NCBI GenBank assembly: GCA_949825065.1
Contig: OX463855.1
Coordinates: forward strand, 37,478,144-37,542,143
DNA: 64,000 nt
Direction: 5' to 3'
DNA from: Odontocerum albicorne
Taxonomy: Eukaryota > Arthropoda > Insecta > Trichoptera > Odontoceridae
The notes beneath the pieces were generated by a model that had not been told where the DNA came from, searched no databases, and saw nothing but the letters and a program-made list of their open reading frames with translations. Position numbers and translations under genes: made by a program. Positions 31,925-43,454 of the stretch are shown one piece after another (position 1 is the stretch's first letter; every line of letters begins with the position of its first letter).

Positions 31925-32425
31925 TAAAATATTTTTAAAAGAAGGTGCGGCAACACAAACTATGATATGTTTGGCTAAGGTTTATATTGTCTTAGATTTT
32001 TAAAAGAAGGTGCGGCAACACGCACAATGTTTATCTAAGGTTTATATTATCTAAGATTTTTAAAAGAAGGTGTAGCATCACGAACTATGTTTATCTTAGG
32101 TTCACCTTGTCTAAGATTTTTAAAAGGTGTGGCAACACTAACTACTCGTATGTTTATCTTAGGTTCATATTGTCTTAGATTTTTAAAAGAAGGTACGGCA
32201 ACACAAACTATGTTTGTCTATGGTTTATATTGTCTAAGATTTTTAAAGAAGGTGCGGCAACACGCACTATGTTTATCTAAGGTCTATATTATCTAAGATT
32301 TTTAAAAGAAGGTATAGCAACATAAACTATGTTTGTCTAAGGTTTATATTGTCTAAGATTTTTAAAAGAAGGTGTGGCAACACAAAGTATGTTTGTCTAA
32401 GGTTTATCTTACTAAGATTTTTGTT
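31925..32425. repeat. About 60-bp tandem repeat, about 8 copies
   Basis: Unit markers are taagatttttaaaagaaggt, gcggcaacac and atgtttgtctaaggtttata. Units vary by a few bases and short indels. Confidence 0.93.
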
Positions 32426-32599
32426 AATCTGAGAAAGTACGATTACATCACTTTATACCAAAAGAAGCTTAATTAGTTAAACGTGCAAAATAGACGCAAT
32501 ATTCATAAACTGTATGATTGTATAATACACTTAACCACCCCACTACCCCCTATTATCTTGCTGAAAATATCCAGCGTCTTTCCAATCATGAACTTACGG

Positions 32600-33025
32600 T
32601 ACGCTCAAACAGAGATGATTTATTGGTCTTCCCAATTCATCGCTCTTCTTTTTTAACGTCGTCTTTTACTGTTCATGCAGTGAGACTCTAGAACCAATCA
32701 CAAACCAATGTTAAACTCGCTCCGTATTTGGCATGATTTTATAATAAGCGACTGAAGAAACTCTCAATTTCAAGTCCGTAATGTAACGTCTTTTATTCCT
32801 ATTTTTTCTTTCCTCTCCACCATCTCTTCCTTTTCCTTTGATGAATATCTCACTCTTTCTTCTATTATGTACATGATCATAACTTTCATAAATATGAATA
32901 AGCATTTGATTATTTTTTACGACCACGTAACTTCCTTTATTAAGTTTTGTCTGGTTAGTTGTAAGAGGTTGCCACCTGGCAATAAATCCACCAGATTATT
33001 TTTACAATGAAGTGTTAAATAAATA
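32600..33025 (+). mobile_element. LINE-B 3' end copy
   Basis: Same order as 6205-6683: a VHAVRL-type coding end near 32665-32780, then gaccacgtaacttcc and ggttagttgtaagaggttgc, and a tail ending gaagtgttaaataaataaat. Confidence 0.75.
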
Positions 33026-33159
33026 AATAAACTAAAGCTGATTATTTCTAATATCATGTTTAAAGTTGATGGGGAAAACATAAAGTTTTAACCCTTTTTA
33101 ATTCATCCTATGAAGTAAGGAAAAGAGGTTTTTTTGGTTTCATTAATAGAATATTAATT

Positions 33160-33660
33160 TCATTGTAATTTGTTTTATCAAACACTGTTTATTCCACTTT
33201 TCGTAACGGTATAACCCTACCGGTTTCAAGGCTTTCACCTCATCATCAGGGGAGCACAAACAAGACTGAATTCCGTTGAAACTGGTACCGATATGCACAC
33301 TCCTAACGGGGAACATTCGGTATGAGAACTGGGGGTGGAGGGAGATATGATACAATCCCGACGATTCTTGGGATATATGTGTTTGTCAGATGTTCACCTC
33401 GATGCACTGACTTAGAAATTTCTAGGGCCTCTTATCTGTCCAATTTATTTCCGTTACCACTGATATGTAAGAATTTGGCATCATCGATAGAAAATGTATG
33501 GTTTTCACGGTGACAATGATTTGCCATTTCAGAATAAATTAGAGGATTTGTTAAGGCGGATTTGTGTTCACGAAATCTCTTATCAAAGGGTCTTCATGTT
33601 TATCCTGTATAGAAATTATCACAGTCAGCACATAAAAGTTAATTCCTTAACTATAAATAA
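33160..33660 (-). mobile_element. Penelope-like element 3' end (best copy)
   Basis: On the minus strand the order is: a coding remnant with GIY-YIG motifs (33592-33363), a 3' UTR with a C-rich block (33345-33300), then the terminal repeat (33260-33165) with CCTGATGATGAGGTGAAAG, GAAACCGGTA, TACCG and the tail caaattacaat. Coding and terminal repeat are adjacent here, which identifies the window's most common dispersed repeat as Penelope-like. Confidence 0.75.
33363..33592 (-). pseudogene. Penelope-like GIY-YIG endonuclease fragment
   Basis: The frame reads RPFDKRFREHKSALTNP, YSEMANHCHRENHTFSIDD, AKFLHISGNGNKLDR, stop (33432-33434), EALEISKSVHRGEHL and NTYIPRI. K.R..EH, S..A.H...NH, and IL...+...R...EA.EI are the downstream motifs of the Penelope GIY-YIG domain. 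The GIY/YIG strand and the RT are missing. Confidence 0.75.
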
Positions 33661-34090
33661 TATTAAAAATAAATATTAATTTCATTTGACTGATTTACCT
33701 TTGTGTCACTATCGATAACTTTTAATTTAAATTTAAGAATCGTTAGCGAAACTTATCGAGTGTACGTTTTATAAACCAGAAGAAAATCTCTATAAGTCAT
33801 CTCGTACCATAACATTTTATTATTAAAGGTGTCTTTTTCGTACTCAGACAGCAAATTTCAGAATGATCTAACCTTGCACTTAAAATAGTGGATGAATAAT
33901 TTCATCCAAGGTAATGTTCTGAAACGTGACCTTCTGAATGGTTGGCGCTTTTGTTTTGTAACAATTTGGACTTTTATTTACTTTTCTCTCTGTACCCGGA
34001 CACTTGCAATCTTATTCTGTGTATGCTTGTATGGGTTTGTATTTTAAACAATTTTTGTGCATATTTATTGGGTTTATAATTGTCTCAATT
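33661..34090. other. Unassigned AT-rich stretch
   Basis: No gene, array or TE recognised. Confidence 0.45.
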
Positions 34091-34099
34091 GTTTATTTT

Positions 34100-34712
34100 T
34101 TTTCATTATGGTTAACGCGTGCAAGGGTATGAAGTTTTAGCGTGTGTCCTAGTAGGACGTGCTGATAATGATGTTGTTGACATCTCTGTATTCGCTTTAG
34201 TCGAATTCTGTGTTCCTTTTCGTTCGGGGTCATCAATTTAGCGGGATGCTTAATTTGATAGGCCGTGATGATTATGATTTGTTTTGTATTTAAAATAAAA
34301 TACGTCGATTCAGGAATGCGGGAAGTGAGAGTAAATAATCAAAAAATAGTAAACAGAAATGAATGGTCAAGCGAATAGTAACAAGTGCTCTTTATTCAAC
34401 GATAAGTAGGTATATATAGAATTTCAGAACGGGACGCGTGACTGCGTCCGCGGTATATCTCGATCTCACTCCTGCGCGTGCTGAGGTGGTCGCAAGCGCT
34501 GCGGATAATACAGTGGGTAGGATATTTATTGTCGAAACGGCGAGACGGCGTGATATGTTCTCTTTCTACCTTGGAATGCGATGTAAATATTATTTGCGTG
34601 TAAACAGTGTTGACGTTCTGGTATGTGACAATTGTACATATCCAGAGGTTGATTCATCGGTCGTTGACCCTGCATGTTGACAATATTTTAGGGACGTGGG
34701 TACCCTACAAAG
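34100..34712 (-). mobile_element. Probable LTR-retrotransposon 5' LTR plus leader
   Basis: Read on the minus strand: a possible LTR start TGTAGGGTACCC (34711), a GC-richer body, TATA-like ctatatatacctac (about 34422), AATAAA at about 34397, a U5-like segment, then attgatgaccccgaacg (34245-34225). The last resembles the primer-binding-site junction (TTGGTGACCCCGA) common in insect Ty3/gypsy and Pao/BEL elements. A short ATG frame (MSTTSLSARPTRTHAK) follows and stops near 34132. The order is right for a truncated element, but the LTR borders are not proven because there is no second LTR. Confidence 0.45.
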
Positions 34713-34719
34713 TAAAAAA

Positions 34720-35232
34720 ACTGATGGGAACCTATAGTGGCAGGAGGACGAAATAACATGATCACAAACTTTACAATAGTTTATATCTCTTCTCTCTCTT
34801 TTACATTGCTTCAATATATATGTATTTTCTTTTTACATTGACTTTATACATTATATGGTCTTATTTAAGAATATACATTAACATATTATACTACTATGAA
34901 TAAACTCAAATAGTTTATTCGACCATTATGTTACGAAGCTTTGTAAAATAACTCAGTCTTGAATTTAAGATCCCAGCATTCCAGATAATTACAGATCGAG
35001 GGGAATTAAACTGAAATATAGTTGAGGATGGGAGAGTTTACTTCAGTTCCCGCAACTTTAGTGCAAAACCACGTACCTAAATTTCACGTGCAAAAGATAA
35101 AACTCGGGGATCGCTTTAATGCTGGGATTAAAAACTAAAACATGTCTCTCGTTAGTGAAATTCTGAATCGAATGCAAATTGATTCCATCTATCGATTTAT
35201 TAACGGTATTACAAAAACTGTGTTTCTTTTTA
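34720..35232. other. Unassigned stretch left of the 48-bp satellite
   Basis: No gene or TE recognised. Confidence 0.45.
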
Positions 35233-35264
35233 TCTCACGGGATTAATAGTTTGGAATTCAAACT

Positions 35265-37075
35265 AATGATAACGCTAAAAATATAGTCACTAGAATATAT
35301 GAACATTAACGTTGTCTATCTTGTTACAATATAGGGAGTTGAATGTAAGAACATTAACGTTGTCTTTATTATAACAATATAGGCACTAGAAAATAAGAAC
35401 ATTAACGTTGACAATCTTTTAACAATATGAGCACTAGAATATAAGATCATTAACGTTATCTATCTTATAACAATATAGGCACTAAAATATAAGAACATTA
35501 ACGTTACCTATCTTATAACAATGTAGGCACTAGAATATAAGAACATTAACGTTGTCTATCGTATCACAATATATGCACTAGAATGTAAGAGCATTAACGT
35601 TGTCTATCTTATAACAATATAGTCACTAGAATATAAGAACATTAACGTTATCTATCTTAAAATATAGTAATATAGGTACTAGAATGCAAGAGCATTAACG
35701 TTGTCTATCTTATAACAAGATAGGCACTAGAATATAAGAACATTAACGTTGTCTATCTTATAACAATATAGGCACTAGACTATAAGAACATTAACGTTGT
35801 CTATCTTAACATATAGTAATATAGGTACTAGAATGCAAGAGCATTAACTCATCTTATCTCACGGGATTAATAGTTTGGAATTCAAACTAATGATAACGCT
35901 AAAAATATAGTCACTAGAATATATGAACATTAACGTTGTCTATCTTGTTACAATATAGGAACTAGAATATAAGAACATTAACGTTGTCTATCTTATAACA
36001 ATATAGGCACTAGAAGATAAGAACATTAACTTTATATATTTTATAACAATATATTCACTAGAATATAGGAACATTAACGTTGTCTATCTTATAACAATAT
36101 AGGCACTAGAATATAAAAACATTAACGTTATCTATCTTATAACAATATAGGCACTAGAATGTAAGAACATTAACGTTGTCTATCTTATAACAATATAGGC
36201 ACTAGAATGTAAGAACATTAATGTTGTCTATCTTATAATGATATAGGCACTAGAATATAAGAACATTAACGTTGTCTATCTTATAACAATATAGGCACTA
36301 GACTATAAGAACATTAACGTTATCTATCTTAACATGTAGTAATATAGGTACTAGAATGCAAGAGCATTAACGTTGTCTATCTTATAACAAGATAGGCACT
36401 AGAATATAAGAACATTAACGTTGTCTATCTTATAACAATATAGGCACTAGACTATAAGAACATTAACGTTGTCTATCTTAACATATAGTAATATAGGTAC
36501 TAGAATGCAAGAGCATTAACGTTGTCTATCTTATAACAAGATAGGCACTAGAATATAAGAACATTAACGTTGTCTATCTTATAACAATATAGGCACTAGA
36601 CTATAAAAACATTAACGTTGTCTATCTTAACATATAGTAATATAGGTACTAGAATGCAAGAGCATTAACGTTGTCTATCTTATAACAAGATAGGCACTAG
36701 AATATAAGAACATTAACGTTGTCTATCTTATAACAATATAGGCTCTAGAAAGTATAAACATTAACGTTGTCTATCTTATAACAATATTGTCACTAGAATA
36801 TAAGAACATTAACGTTGTCTATCTTATAACAATATAGGCACTAGAATATAAGAACATTAACGTTATCTATCTTAACATATAGTAATATAGGTATTAGAAT
36901 GCAAGAGCATTAACGTTTTCTATCTTATAACAAGATAGGCACTAGAATATAAGAACATTAACGTTGTCTATCTTAACATATAATAATATAGGTACTAGAA
37001 TGCAAGAGCATTTACGTTGTCTATCTTATAACAAGATAGGCACTAGAATATAAGAACATTTTCGTTGTCTATCTT
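35265..37075. repeat. 48-bp satellite with higher-order structure
   Basis: About 38 units with core acattaacgttgtctatctt and aacaatataggcactagaat. A variant unit (cttaacatatagtaatatag, gaatgcaagagcattaacg) recurs every about 147 bp in the right half (36331, 36478, 36626), giving a three-unit higher-order repeat. A non-satellite edge segment beginning tctcacgggattaatagttt occurs at 35233 and again at 35857, 624 bp (13 units) apart. A block including the array border was therefore copied into the array. Confidence 0.95.
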
Positions 37076-37219
37076 ATACCTGCTTGGAAAAACAAATACG
37101 CCAATCAAATAAGAGTCGTGGGCAGAAAATCTCTGGCGTTCTCGCGACTGGGCTTGCCCTTTTATTAATATAGGTGATCCTCAATAAGAATAATGTTATA
37201 TGTTTGAAATTTAAAATAC

Positions 37220-37800
37220 AAACGTACCGTCACGCTATTTCCCTGTCGGAATAATCATCGAGGACACAGAGCCAGACTTTTCTGTATCAATACACATCCA
37301 TTCTCCATTCTCATAATTCCTACGCTTTCTCTGACTTTCCATGTTTCCTTCTTACGGAATATCTTTCACTTTATTTAGCCACACTTTTTTGCTCTTCATT
37401 TCTTACACCTACATCTCAAATTCGCACTATATATATGTTTTGTTAGTCTATCTTTATTCGTTCGTTCCACACCTTATAAGAGTGCTATATTTATGTTAGT
37501 CAACACATTAACTTTAAGTTTAAATTCATATCTAATAACTTCATTTTGCATTCTGTAATAATGCGAAATTCACACAGTTCTGCAGCATTTGTTCGGTTCC
37601 TTTCAGATTTTTCCACGTCCACGTTTCTCTCACATTTATCACAGTTGGTAGTTAATACTGTTGTTGACTATTATTTTAGCAGATATTTATACTGTTTGGT
37701 TCTAATATGTAGGATTTAGTACCCTATAGATTTTGTTTCCTATCGCTTCACGTAGCTCAATATCACTCGTTACTCTTCCATGATCATTTATTTCAAATTA
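37220..37800 (-). pseudogene. LINE-A ORF2 tail remnant
   Basis: Minus-strand pieces of LINE-A: the EEFxYLGxIFS region near 37740-37790 and tail blocks near 37270-37560 (YPSG-type cacgctatttccctgtcgg, gaacgaacg). Many stops. Confidence 0.6.
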
Positions 37801-37831
37801 TATTTCAATTAAAAGTACAAAGTTTGTTATT

Positions 37832-38170
37832 TCAATTTAAAAGAAAGACAACATGTTTCTCAGAAGGAGACCAGAAACAAAACAATCTTAAAAGCCCATT
37901 ATCAAAGATTGTCTGGGGGTCACTTTCGGTCACTTTGTGTGAAGGAAAAAAACGTCTAAGAGCTCTTCCTGCCACCGTAAAAATGGCTAGCGGAAGAGAA
38001 AGGAAGTCGTCTTTATGGCCCGTAAAAGGCCTGACAACCTGAATTTCCGGTATTTCCGGTTTATCTTCCCCACACCACCCCCATCTGTACACAAATCTCC
38101 CGTACACTTCCGCTCTGAGCGCTAAGGTGGAATTCCCGTCAAGCTCGCCAGCGACTATCATGTTAAACAT
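37832..38170 (-). CDS. Unrecognised 112-codon frame in GC-richer DNA
   Basis: MFNMIVAGELDGNS, LALRAEVYGRFVYRWGWCG, PEIPEIQVVRPFTGHKDDF, then LAIFTVAGRALRRFFPSHK. It is ATG-initiated and ends in TAA. It stands out by base composition, but I recognise no family and there are no splice or repeat clues. It may be an LTR/TE-derived frame or chance. Confidence 0.2.
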   Translation of the reverse strand: MFNMIVAGELDGNSTLALRAEVYGRFVYRWGWCGEDKPEIPEIQVVRPFTGHKDDFLSLPLAIFTVAGRALRRFFPSHKVTESDPQTIFDNGLLRLFCFWSPSEKHVVFLLN

Positions 38171-38289
38171 TCAACAAAACCTCTTTACTCCGAACTCGAC
38201 TTGAGCACATATTTTAAAAAATATTTTAAATTTATATACGAGAAATATACATAATACTTGAAGAGACAGTAAAAAACTTATCTCTCATT

Positions 38290-38530
38290 TCGGGCAACTG
38301 GATTGGTACCACGAACTTTGATTTTGCAATCGATAGAACTGAGATAAGACGGACATCGAACGGCATGTAGCGATAGGATATGATGTGAATTGGGTACTAA
38401 AACATATATACTCAAACCAAACAGTATCAAAACGGCTAAAATAACAGTCAACAATAGTATTTTACAGCCAACTTTGATGTATGGAAGTGAAACGTAAACG
38501 TGGAAAAAGACTGAAAGTAAGCGATCTATG
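38290..38530 (+). pseudogene. LINE-A ORF2 fragment, left of the 34-bp satellite
   Basis: Frames read DIERHVAIGYDVNWVLKHIY and, after a shift, PTLMYGSET, TWKKTES. These are the LINE-A positions RDIERR.AIG..VN..L..I and PTLMYGSETW. The element continues at 41006 beyond the satellite. Confidence 0.75.
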
Positions 38531-41005
38531 ACAGAATATAGAATACGTGGAGCGATCATATATGACAGAATATAGAATACATGGAACGATCATATATGAC
38601 AGAATATAGAATACATGGATCGATCATATATGACAGAATATAGAATACATGAAGCGATCATATATGACAGAATATAGAATACATGGAACGATCATATATG
38701 ACAGAATATAGAATACATGGATCGATCATAAATGACAGAATATAGAATACATGGAACGATCATATATGACAGAATATAGAATACACGGAGCGATCATATA
38801 TGACAGAATATAGAATACATGGAACGATCATATAATATATGACAGAATATAGAATACATGCAGCGATCATATATGACATAATATAGAATACATGGAACGA
38901 TCATATATGACAGAATATAGAATACATGGAGCGTTTATATATGACAGAATATAGAATACATGGAACTATCGTATATGACAGAATATAGAATACACGGAGC
39001 GATCATATATGACAGAATATAGAATATATGGAACGATCATATATGACCGAATATAGAACACATGGAACGATCATATAATATATGACAGAATATAGAATAC
39101 ATGGAGCGATCATATATGACAGAATATAGAATACATGGAACGATCATATATGACAGAAAATAGAATACATGGAGCGTTTATATATGACAGAATATAGAAT
39201 ACATGGAACTATCATATATGACAGAATATAGAATACACGGAGCGATCATATATGACAGAATATAGAATACATGGAACGATCATATAATATATGACAGAAT
39301 ATAGAATACATGGAGCGATCATATATGACAGAATATAGAATACATGGAACGATCATATATGACAGAATATAGAATACATGGAGCGTTTATATATGACAGA
39401 ATATAGAATACATGGAACTATCATATATGACAGAATATAGAATACACGGAGCGATCATATATGACAGAATATAGAATACATGGAACGATCATATATGTAT
39501 GACTGAATATAGAACACATGGAACGATCATATAATATATGACAGAATATAGAATACATGGAACGATCATATATGACAGAATATAGAATACATGGAACGAT
39601 CATATATGACAGAATATAGAATACATGGAGCGTTTATATATGACAGAATATAGAATACATGGAACTATCATATATGACAGAATATAGAATACACGGAGCG
39701 ATCATATATGACAGAATATAGAATACATGGAACGATCATATATGACCGAATATAGAACACATGGAGCGATCATATATGACAGAATATAGAATACATGGAA
39801 CGATCATATATGACAGAATATAGAATACATGGAACGATCATATATGACAGAATATAGAATACATGGAACGATCATATATGACAGAATATAGAACACATGG
39901 AGCGATCATATATGACAGAATATAGAATACATGGAACGATCATATATGACAGAATATAGAATACATGGAACGATCATATATGACAGAATATAGAATACAT
40001 GGAACGATCATATATGTATGACTGAATATAGAACACATGGAACGATCATATAATATATGACAGAAAATAGAATACATGGAACGATCATATATGACAGAAT
40101 ATAGAATACATGGAACGATCATATATGACAGAATATAGAATACATGGAGCGTTTATATATGACAGAATATAGAATACATGGAACTATCATATATGACAGA
40201 ATATAGAATACACGGAGCGATCATATATGACAGAATATAGAATACATGGAACGATCATATATGACAGAAAATAGAATACATGGAGCGTTTATATATGACA
40301 GAATATAGAATACATGGAACTATCATATATGACAGAATATAGAATACACGGAGCGATCATATATGACAGAATATAGAATACATGGAACGATCATATAATA
40401 TATGACAGAATATAGAATACATGGAACGATCATATATGACAGAATATAGAATACATGGAACGATCATATATGACAGAATATAGAATACATGGAACGATCA
40501 TATATGACAGAATATAGAACACATGGAGCGATCATATATGACAGAATATAGAATACATGGAACGATCATATATGACAGAATATAGAATACATGGAACGAT
40601 CATATATGACAGAATATAGAATAAATGGAACGATCATATATGTATGACTGAATATAGAACACATGGAACGATCATATAATATATGACAGAATATAGAATA
40701 CATGGAACGATCATATATGACAGAATATAGAATACATGGAACGATCATATATGACAGAATATAGAATACATGGAGCGTTTATATATGACAGAATATAGAA
40801 TACATGGAACTATCATATATGACAGAATATAGAATACACGGAGCGATCATATATGACAGAATATAGAATACATGGAACGATCATATATGACCGAATATAG
40901 AACACATGGAGCGATCATATATGACAGAATATAGAATACATGGAACGATCATATATGACAGAATATAGAACACATGGAGCGATCATATATGACAGAATAA
41001 GGAAT
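38531..41005. repeat. 34-bp satellite inside LINE-A, about 72 units
   Basis: Basic unit tatgacagaatatagaat, followed by acatggaacgatca. The first 18 bases match the LINE-A coding stretch for YDRIRN. Variants include ggagcgtttat, ggaactatcat, acacggagcgatcat, +5-bp units (catataatatatg) and gtatgactg units. The order gcgttt, gaactatc, cacggagcg, gaacgatc recurs at about 38930, 39172, 39382, 39630, 40147, 40280 and 40774, forming a higher-order repeat. A larger block recurs at 39421, 39940 and 40566. Confidence 0.95.
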
Positions 41006-41390
41006 ATATGGAGCGAAAATGTATGACAAAGCATGGAACAAAGTGATTAGGGATCATTTGGACTGATGTGTTGTGTAAGATGCATATGGCATACATATAC
41101 CATACATGTAATGTGTGTAAGACTCTGATATAGTTTGGGCATGTAGAACGATTCAATGAAGAAAGGCATATATAAACAGTGCAAATGGGAGTGAAAAGCG
41201 TCAGAGGAGGAACTTGAAAAGTATGGTTGGATCAAGTGAAAAATATTTTGAAAGTAGGAAACAAAGAGTCTGAGAAATTGTAGGAGATATGTTAGAAGGT
41301 GTATGGATATAAAAGAGGGGAAAATGTATGTAGAGAATGCGGAAAATCTGGCCTTCAGTCCTCTCTAAGTATCCCGACATTGAAATGGTG
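41006..41390 (+). pseudogene. LINE-A ORF2 fragment, right of the 34-bp satellite
   Basis: Resumes with atgtatgacaaagcatggaa then aaagtgattagggatcattt (MYDKAWNKVIRDHL), the LINE-A YDRIRNEVIRDEC position. FGHVERxNEER-like and tail sequence follow (tttgggcatgtagaacg, caatgaagaaaggc), then degenerate downstream sequence to about 41390. Confidence 0.7.
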
Positions 41391-41397
41391 CGATGGT

Positions 41398-41625
41398 ATG
41401 AATGTATTATATTACACTTTCCTTGTATACAGTACAAACTGGTGGGCTTATTGCCACGTGGCAATCTCTTACAATCAACCAGAAAGATGTTAAAGTAACC
41501 TTAAGTGAAAACCAGACAGGAATCCTTTTAAAAAAATGTGTGTCAGCGTATTTGAACCCGCATACTCCGGACTGGGAGACAAGCGTCTTACCAACTAGGC
41601 CACGGAAGTCGTTGAAGAAACCATA
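41398..41625 (-). mobile_element. tRNA-derived SINE
   Basis: On the minus strand the head reads gtggcctagttggtaagacg (A box region), tgtctcccagt, then gcgggttcaaatacgc (B box region). A body with tctggttttcacttaagg and a tail gattgtaagagattgccacg, ggcaataagcccacc follow. The tail matches the LINE-B 3' terminus, so LINE-B is the likely partner. The head resembles a tRNA-Arg-type sequence. Confidence 0.8.
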
Positions 41626-41664
41626 CTTAAGAAACATGAAAAAGTTCTCAAAGAAGAGTTGCTC

Positions 41665-42185
41665 AAAGTGAGGCTGTTATATCTTCTTCTTCTACCCAGT
41701 GTCATATCAGGTCCCTCAACGTTGAATATCCCTGAGAGTAGGCATCTTTGTCCCCGGCAGCCCGAAATAGATCCCCGACGCTCCTTATACCAGTCCAATC
41801 AGGTATATTGCAGAACCAGGAGATTTGCCTCCTGCCAACACCTCTTCGACTCCCTATGTTGCCTTGGATAATCAGGTGCAGTAATTTGTACTTTGCTCCT
41901 CTAAGTACATGACCCAAATAGGACACCTTTCGGATTTTAATATTAGTCAGCAACTCTCTATCAACTTTGGCTCTTTGAAGAATCATTGTGTTGCTGACCA
42001 TATCCGTCCAGGGTATCCGTAGCATTTTCCGGTGCATCCACATTTCAAATGCTTCCTATCGGTTAATAATACCAACTTTGAGGATCCATGATTCCACTCC
42101 ATGCAATAACACTGACCAAACGTAGCATTTGACTAACCGTTGTCAAAGTTTCAAGTTTAGATTATCACCGCAGAATACGCTTCTC
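41665..42185 (-). pseudogene. LINE-F (RTE-type) ORF2 C-terminus, second copy
   Basis: Minus strand: MWMHRKMLRIPWTDMVSN, TMILQRAKVDRELLTN, KVSYLGHVLRGAKYKLL, RGVGRRQISWF, IPDWTGIRSVGDLFRAAGDK. It ends with a gacactgggtagaagaagaa terminus at about 41675. It is nearly identical to 21520-22040 but keeps the C-terminal AAGDK region that the other copy lost to a frameshift. Confidence 0.85.
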
Positions 42186-42640
42186 ATTTTATTAAAAGTT
42201 ATATCTAAACTGTTATATCTAAACGGCGATATGTAAAAAAATCTGGATATTTATTTCTAATGTTATTGTGGGCTAGAGAAATATAAATTTAATGCATTGA
42301 ATAATAAGAAAGTATTTCTACTTTCCTATTCTACCCGTCAAAATCAGCAACATGAAATATTTATATCGGAATGACTGTGCAGAAAGATCATACTGTTATT
42401 TATGAAGGCTGTCAACGGGCTGTAATGCTCGAGTGTTTGGTATTTGAAGGAGAAGCTAATGCTTTTCTGGTGTTATTTACTTACAGATTTTGCATATTCA
42501 TCGTTGAAAAACTCCTCGTCGTGTTGGAAAACTAAGCAACGCTGCCTTCATAAAAAGAGCCACGTCTGATGGAAAATCAATGAACTTTGGATTGTATACT
42601 TTAATTAAAATAATTTCATTAAAATAATTAAATTACAATT
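42186..42640. other. Unassigned stretch
   Basis: No gene or TE recognised. Confidence 0.45.
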
Positions 42641-42644
42641 TACA

Positions 42645-42725
42645 TAGCGCCGTTTACAGAGCGAACTCTCATCAAGGGCGCTCTAACTCGGAATTCGGAA
42701 CCACTATTATAATATTACCTCTTTT
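42645..42725 (-). mobile_element. LINE-E tail fragment
   Basis: Minus strand: tagtggttccgaattccgag and gagttcgctctgtaaacggc, the LINE-E terminal block. Confidence 0.55.
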
Positions 42726-42814
42726 AGAGTTCGATTGATTTGGTCGTGCAATGTTTTTTAGGTCTTCCTAAAGTTATAGAACATTTTATCTATGCTAATC
42801 ATTTGATATATTAT

Positions 42815-42910
42815 TTATAGTTAAGGCATTAACGTTATAGTTAAGGCCCTAACGGGTTATACCATTAAAAAAAGTGGAATAAACAGTGTTTGATAAAACA
42901 AATTACAATC
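42815..42910 (+). mobile_element. Penelope-like terminal-repeat remnant
   Basis: Has ttaaggcattaacgttat then gggttataccatt and gtggaataaacagtgtttga; the ribozyme-like core is deleted. Confidence 0.65.
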
Positions 42911-42934
42911 TACTCATTTGAATTAATTTTGTAA

Positions 42935-43060
42935 ATCTTTCGTCATTCATTCTTTTCTCGTAGCCGTACCTCCTTACGAATATCATTATTTCTTATTTTG
43001 TCATACACTGTTTTTCACATATTCTGCGCAAAACTCTCATTTGTACCGATAAACATATCA
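42935..43060 (-). pseudogene. LINE-A scrap
   Basis: Minus strand: MRVLRRICEKQCMTK, a LINE-A MR.LR...GV..YDRI position with stops. Confidence 0.5.
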
Positions 43061-43202
43061 AGAAGAAATCGGCAAAGATTTAGCCACGGATAGGTACCAG
43101 AAATATTGTATAAAAATACGTTAAAAAAATGAACAAATATTTTTTATAAAAGCCGTTGACTCGAGAGTATGTTGCCATTTATGCAGTTTATAGGAAAATA
43201 TA

Positions 43203-43425
43203 GTACACGGCGGTGAGTAATACACATCGGGCTTAAGAAAGAGACTGTCTGCTATAATCGGCTAGCTTCGGCTTTGTGAAGCGTCGTCTCTGTCATTCAT
43301 ATATGTTTGTCAGTCGTATCGTGCGACAGAGACGACGCCCTACAAAGACGAAGTTAGCCGATTATGGCCGACAGTCTCTTTCTTAAGCCCGATGTGTATT
43401 ACTTACCGCCGGGTACTGTACGTGT
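43203..43425. mobile_element. Foldback/hairpin element with about 90-bp arms
   Basis: The left arm includes gtgagtaatacacatcgggc, aagaaagagactgtc and gcgtcgtctctgtc. The right arm is its reverse complement with few mismatches. The loop is about 40 bp (attcatatatgtttgtcag). No coding capacity. Confidence 0.85.
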
Positions 43426-43454
43426 GTGGAAAAAAGGGATATTTGGTTAAGTAA

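Noticed and set aside
35265..37075. Possible CRISPR-like array (regular short repeats)
   Set aside because: No constant-repeat/variable-spacer alternation, no cas genes, eukaryotic context; it is a plain satellite.
39421..40748. Three identical 60-codon minus frames
   Set aside because: They are translations of the 34-bp satellite higher-order blocks, not genes.
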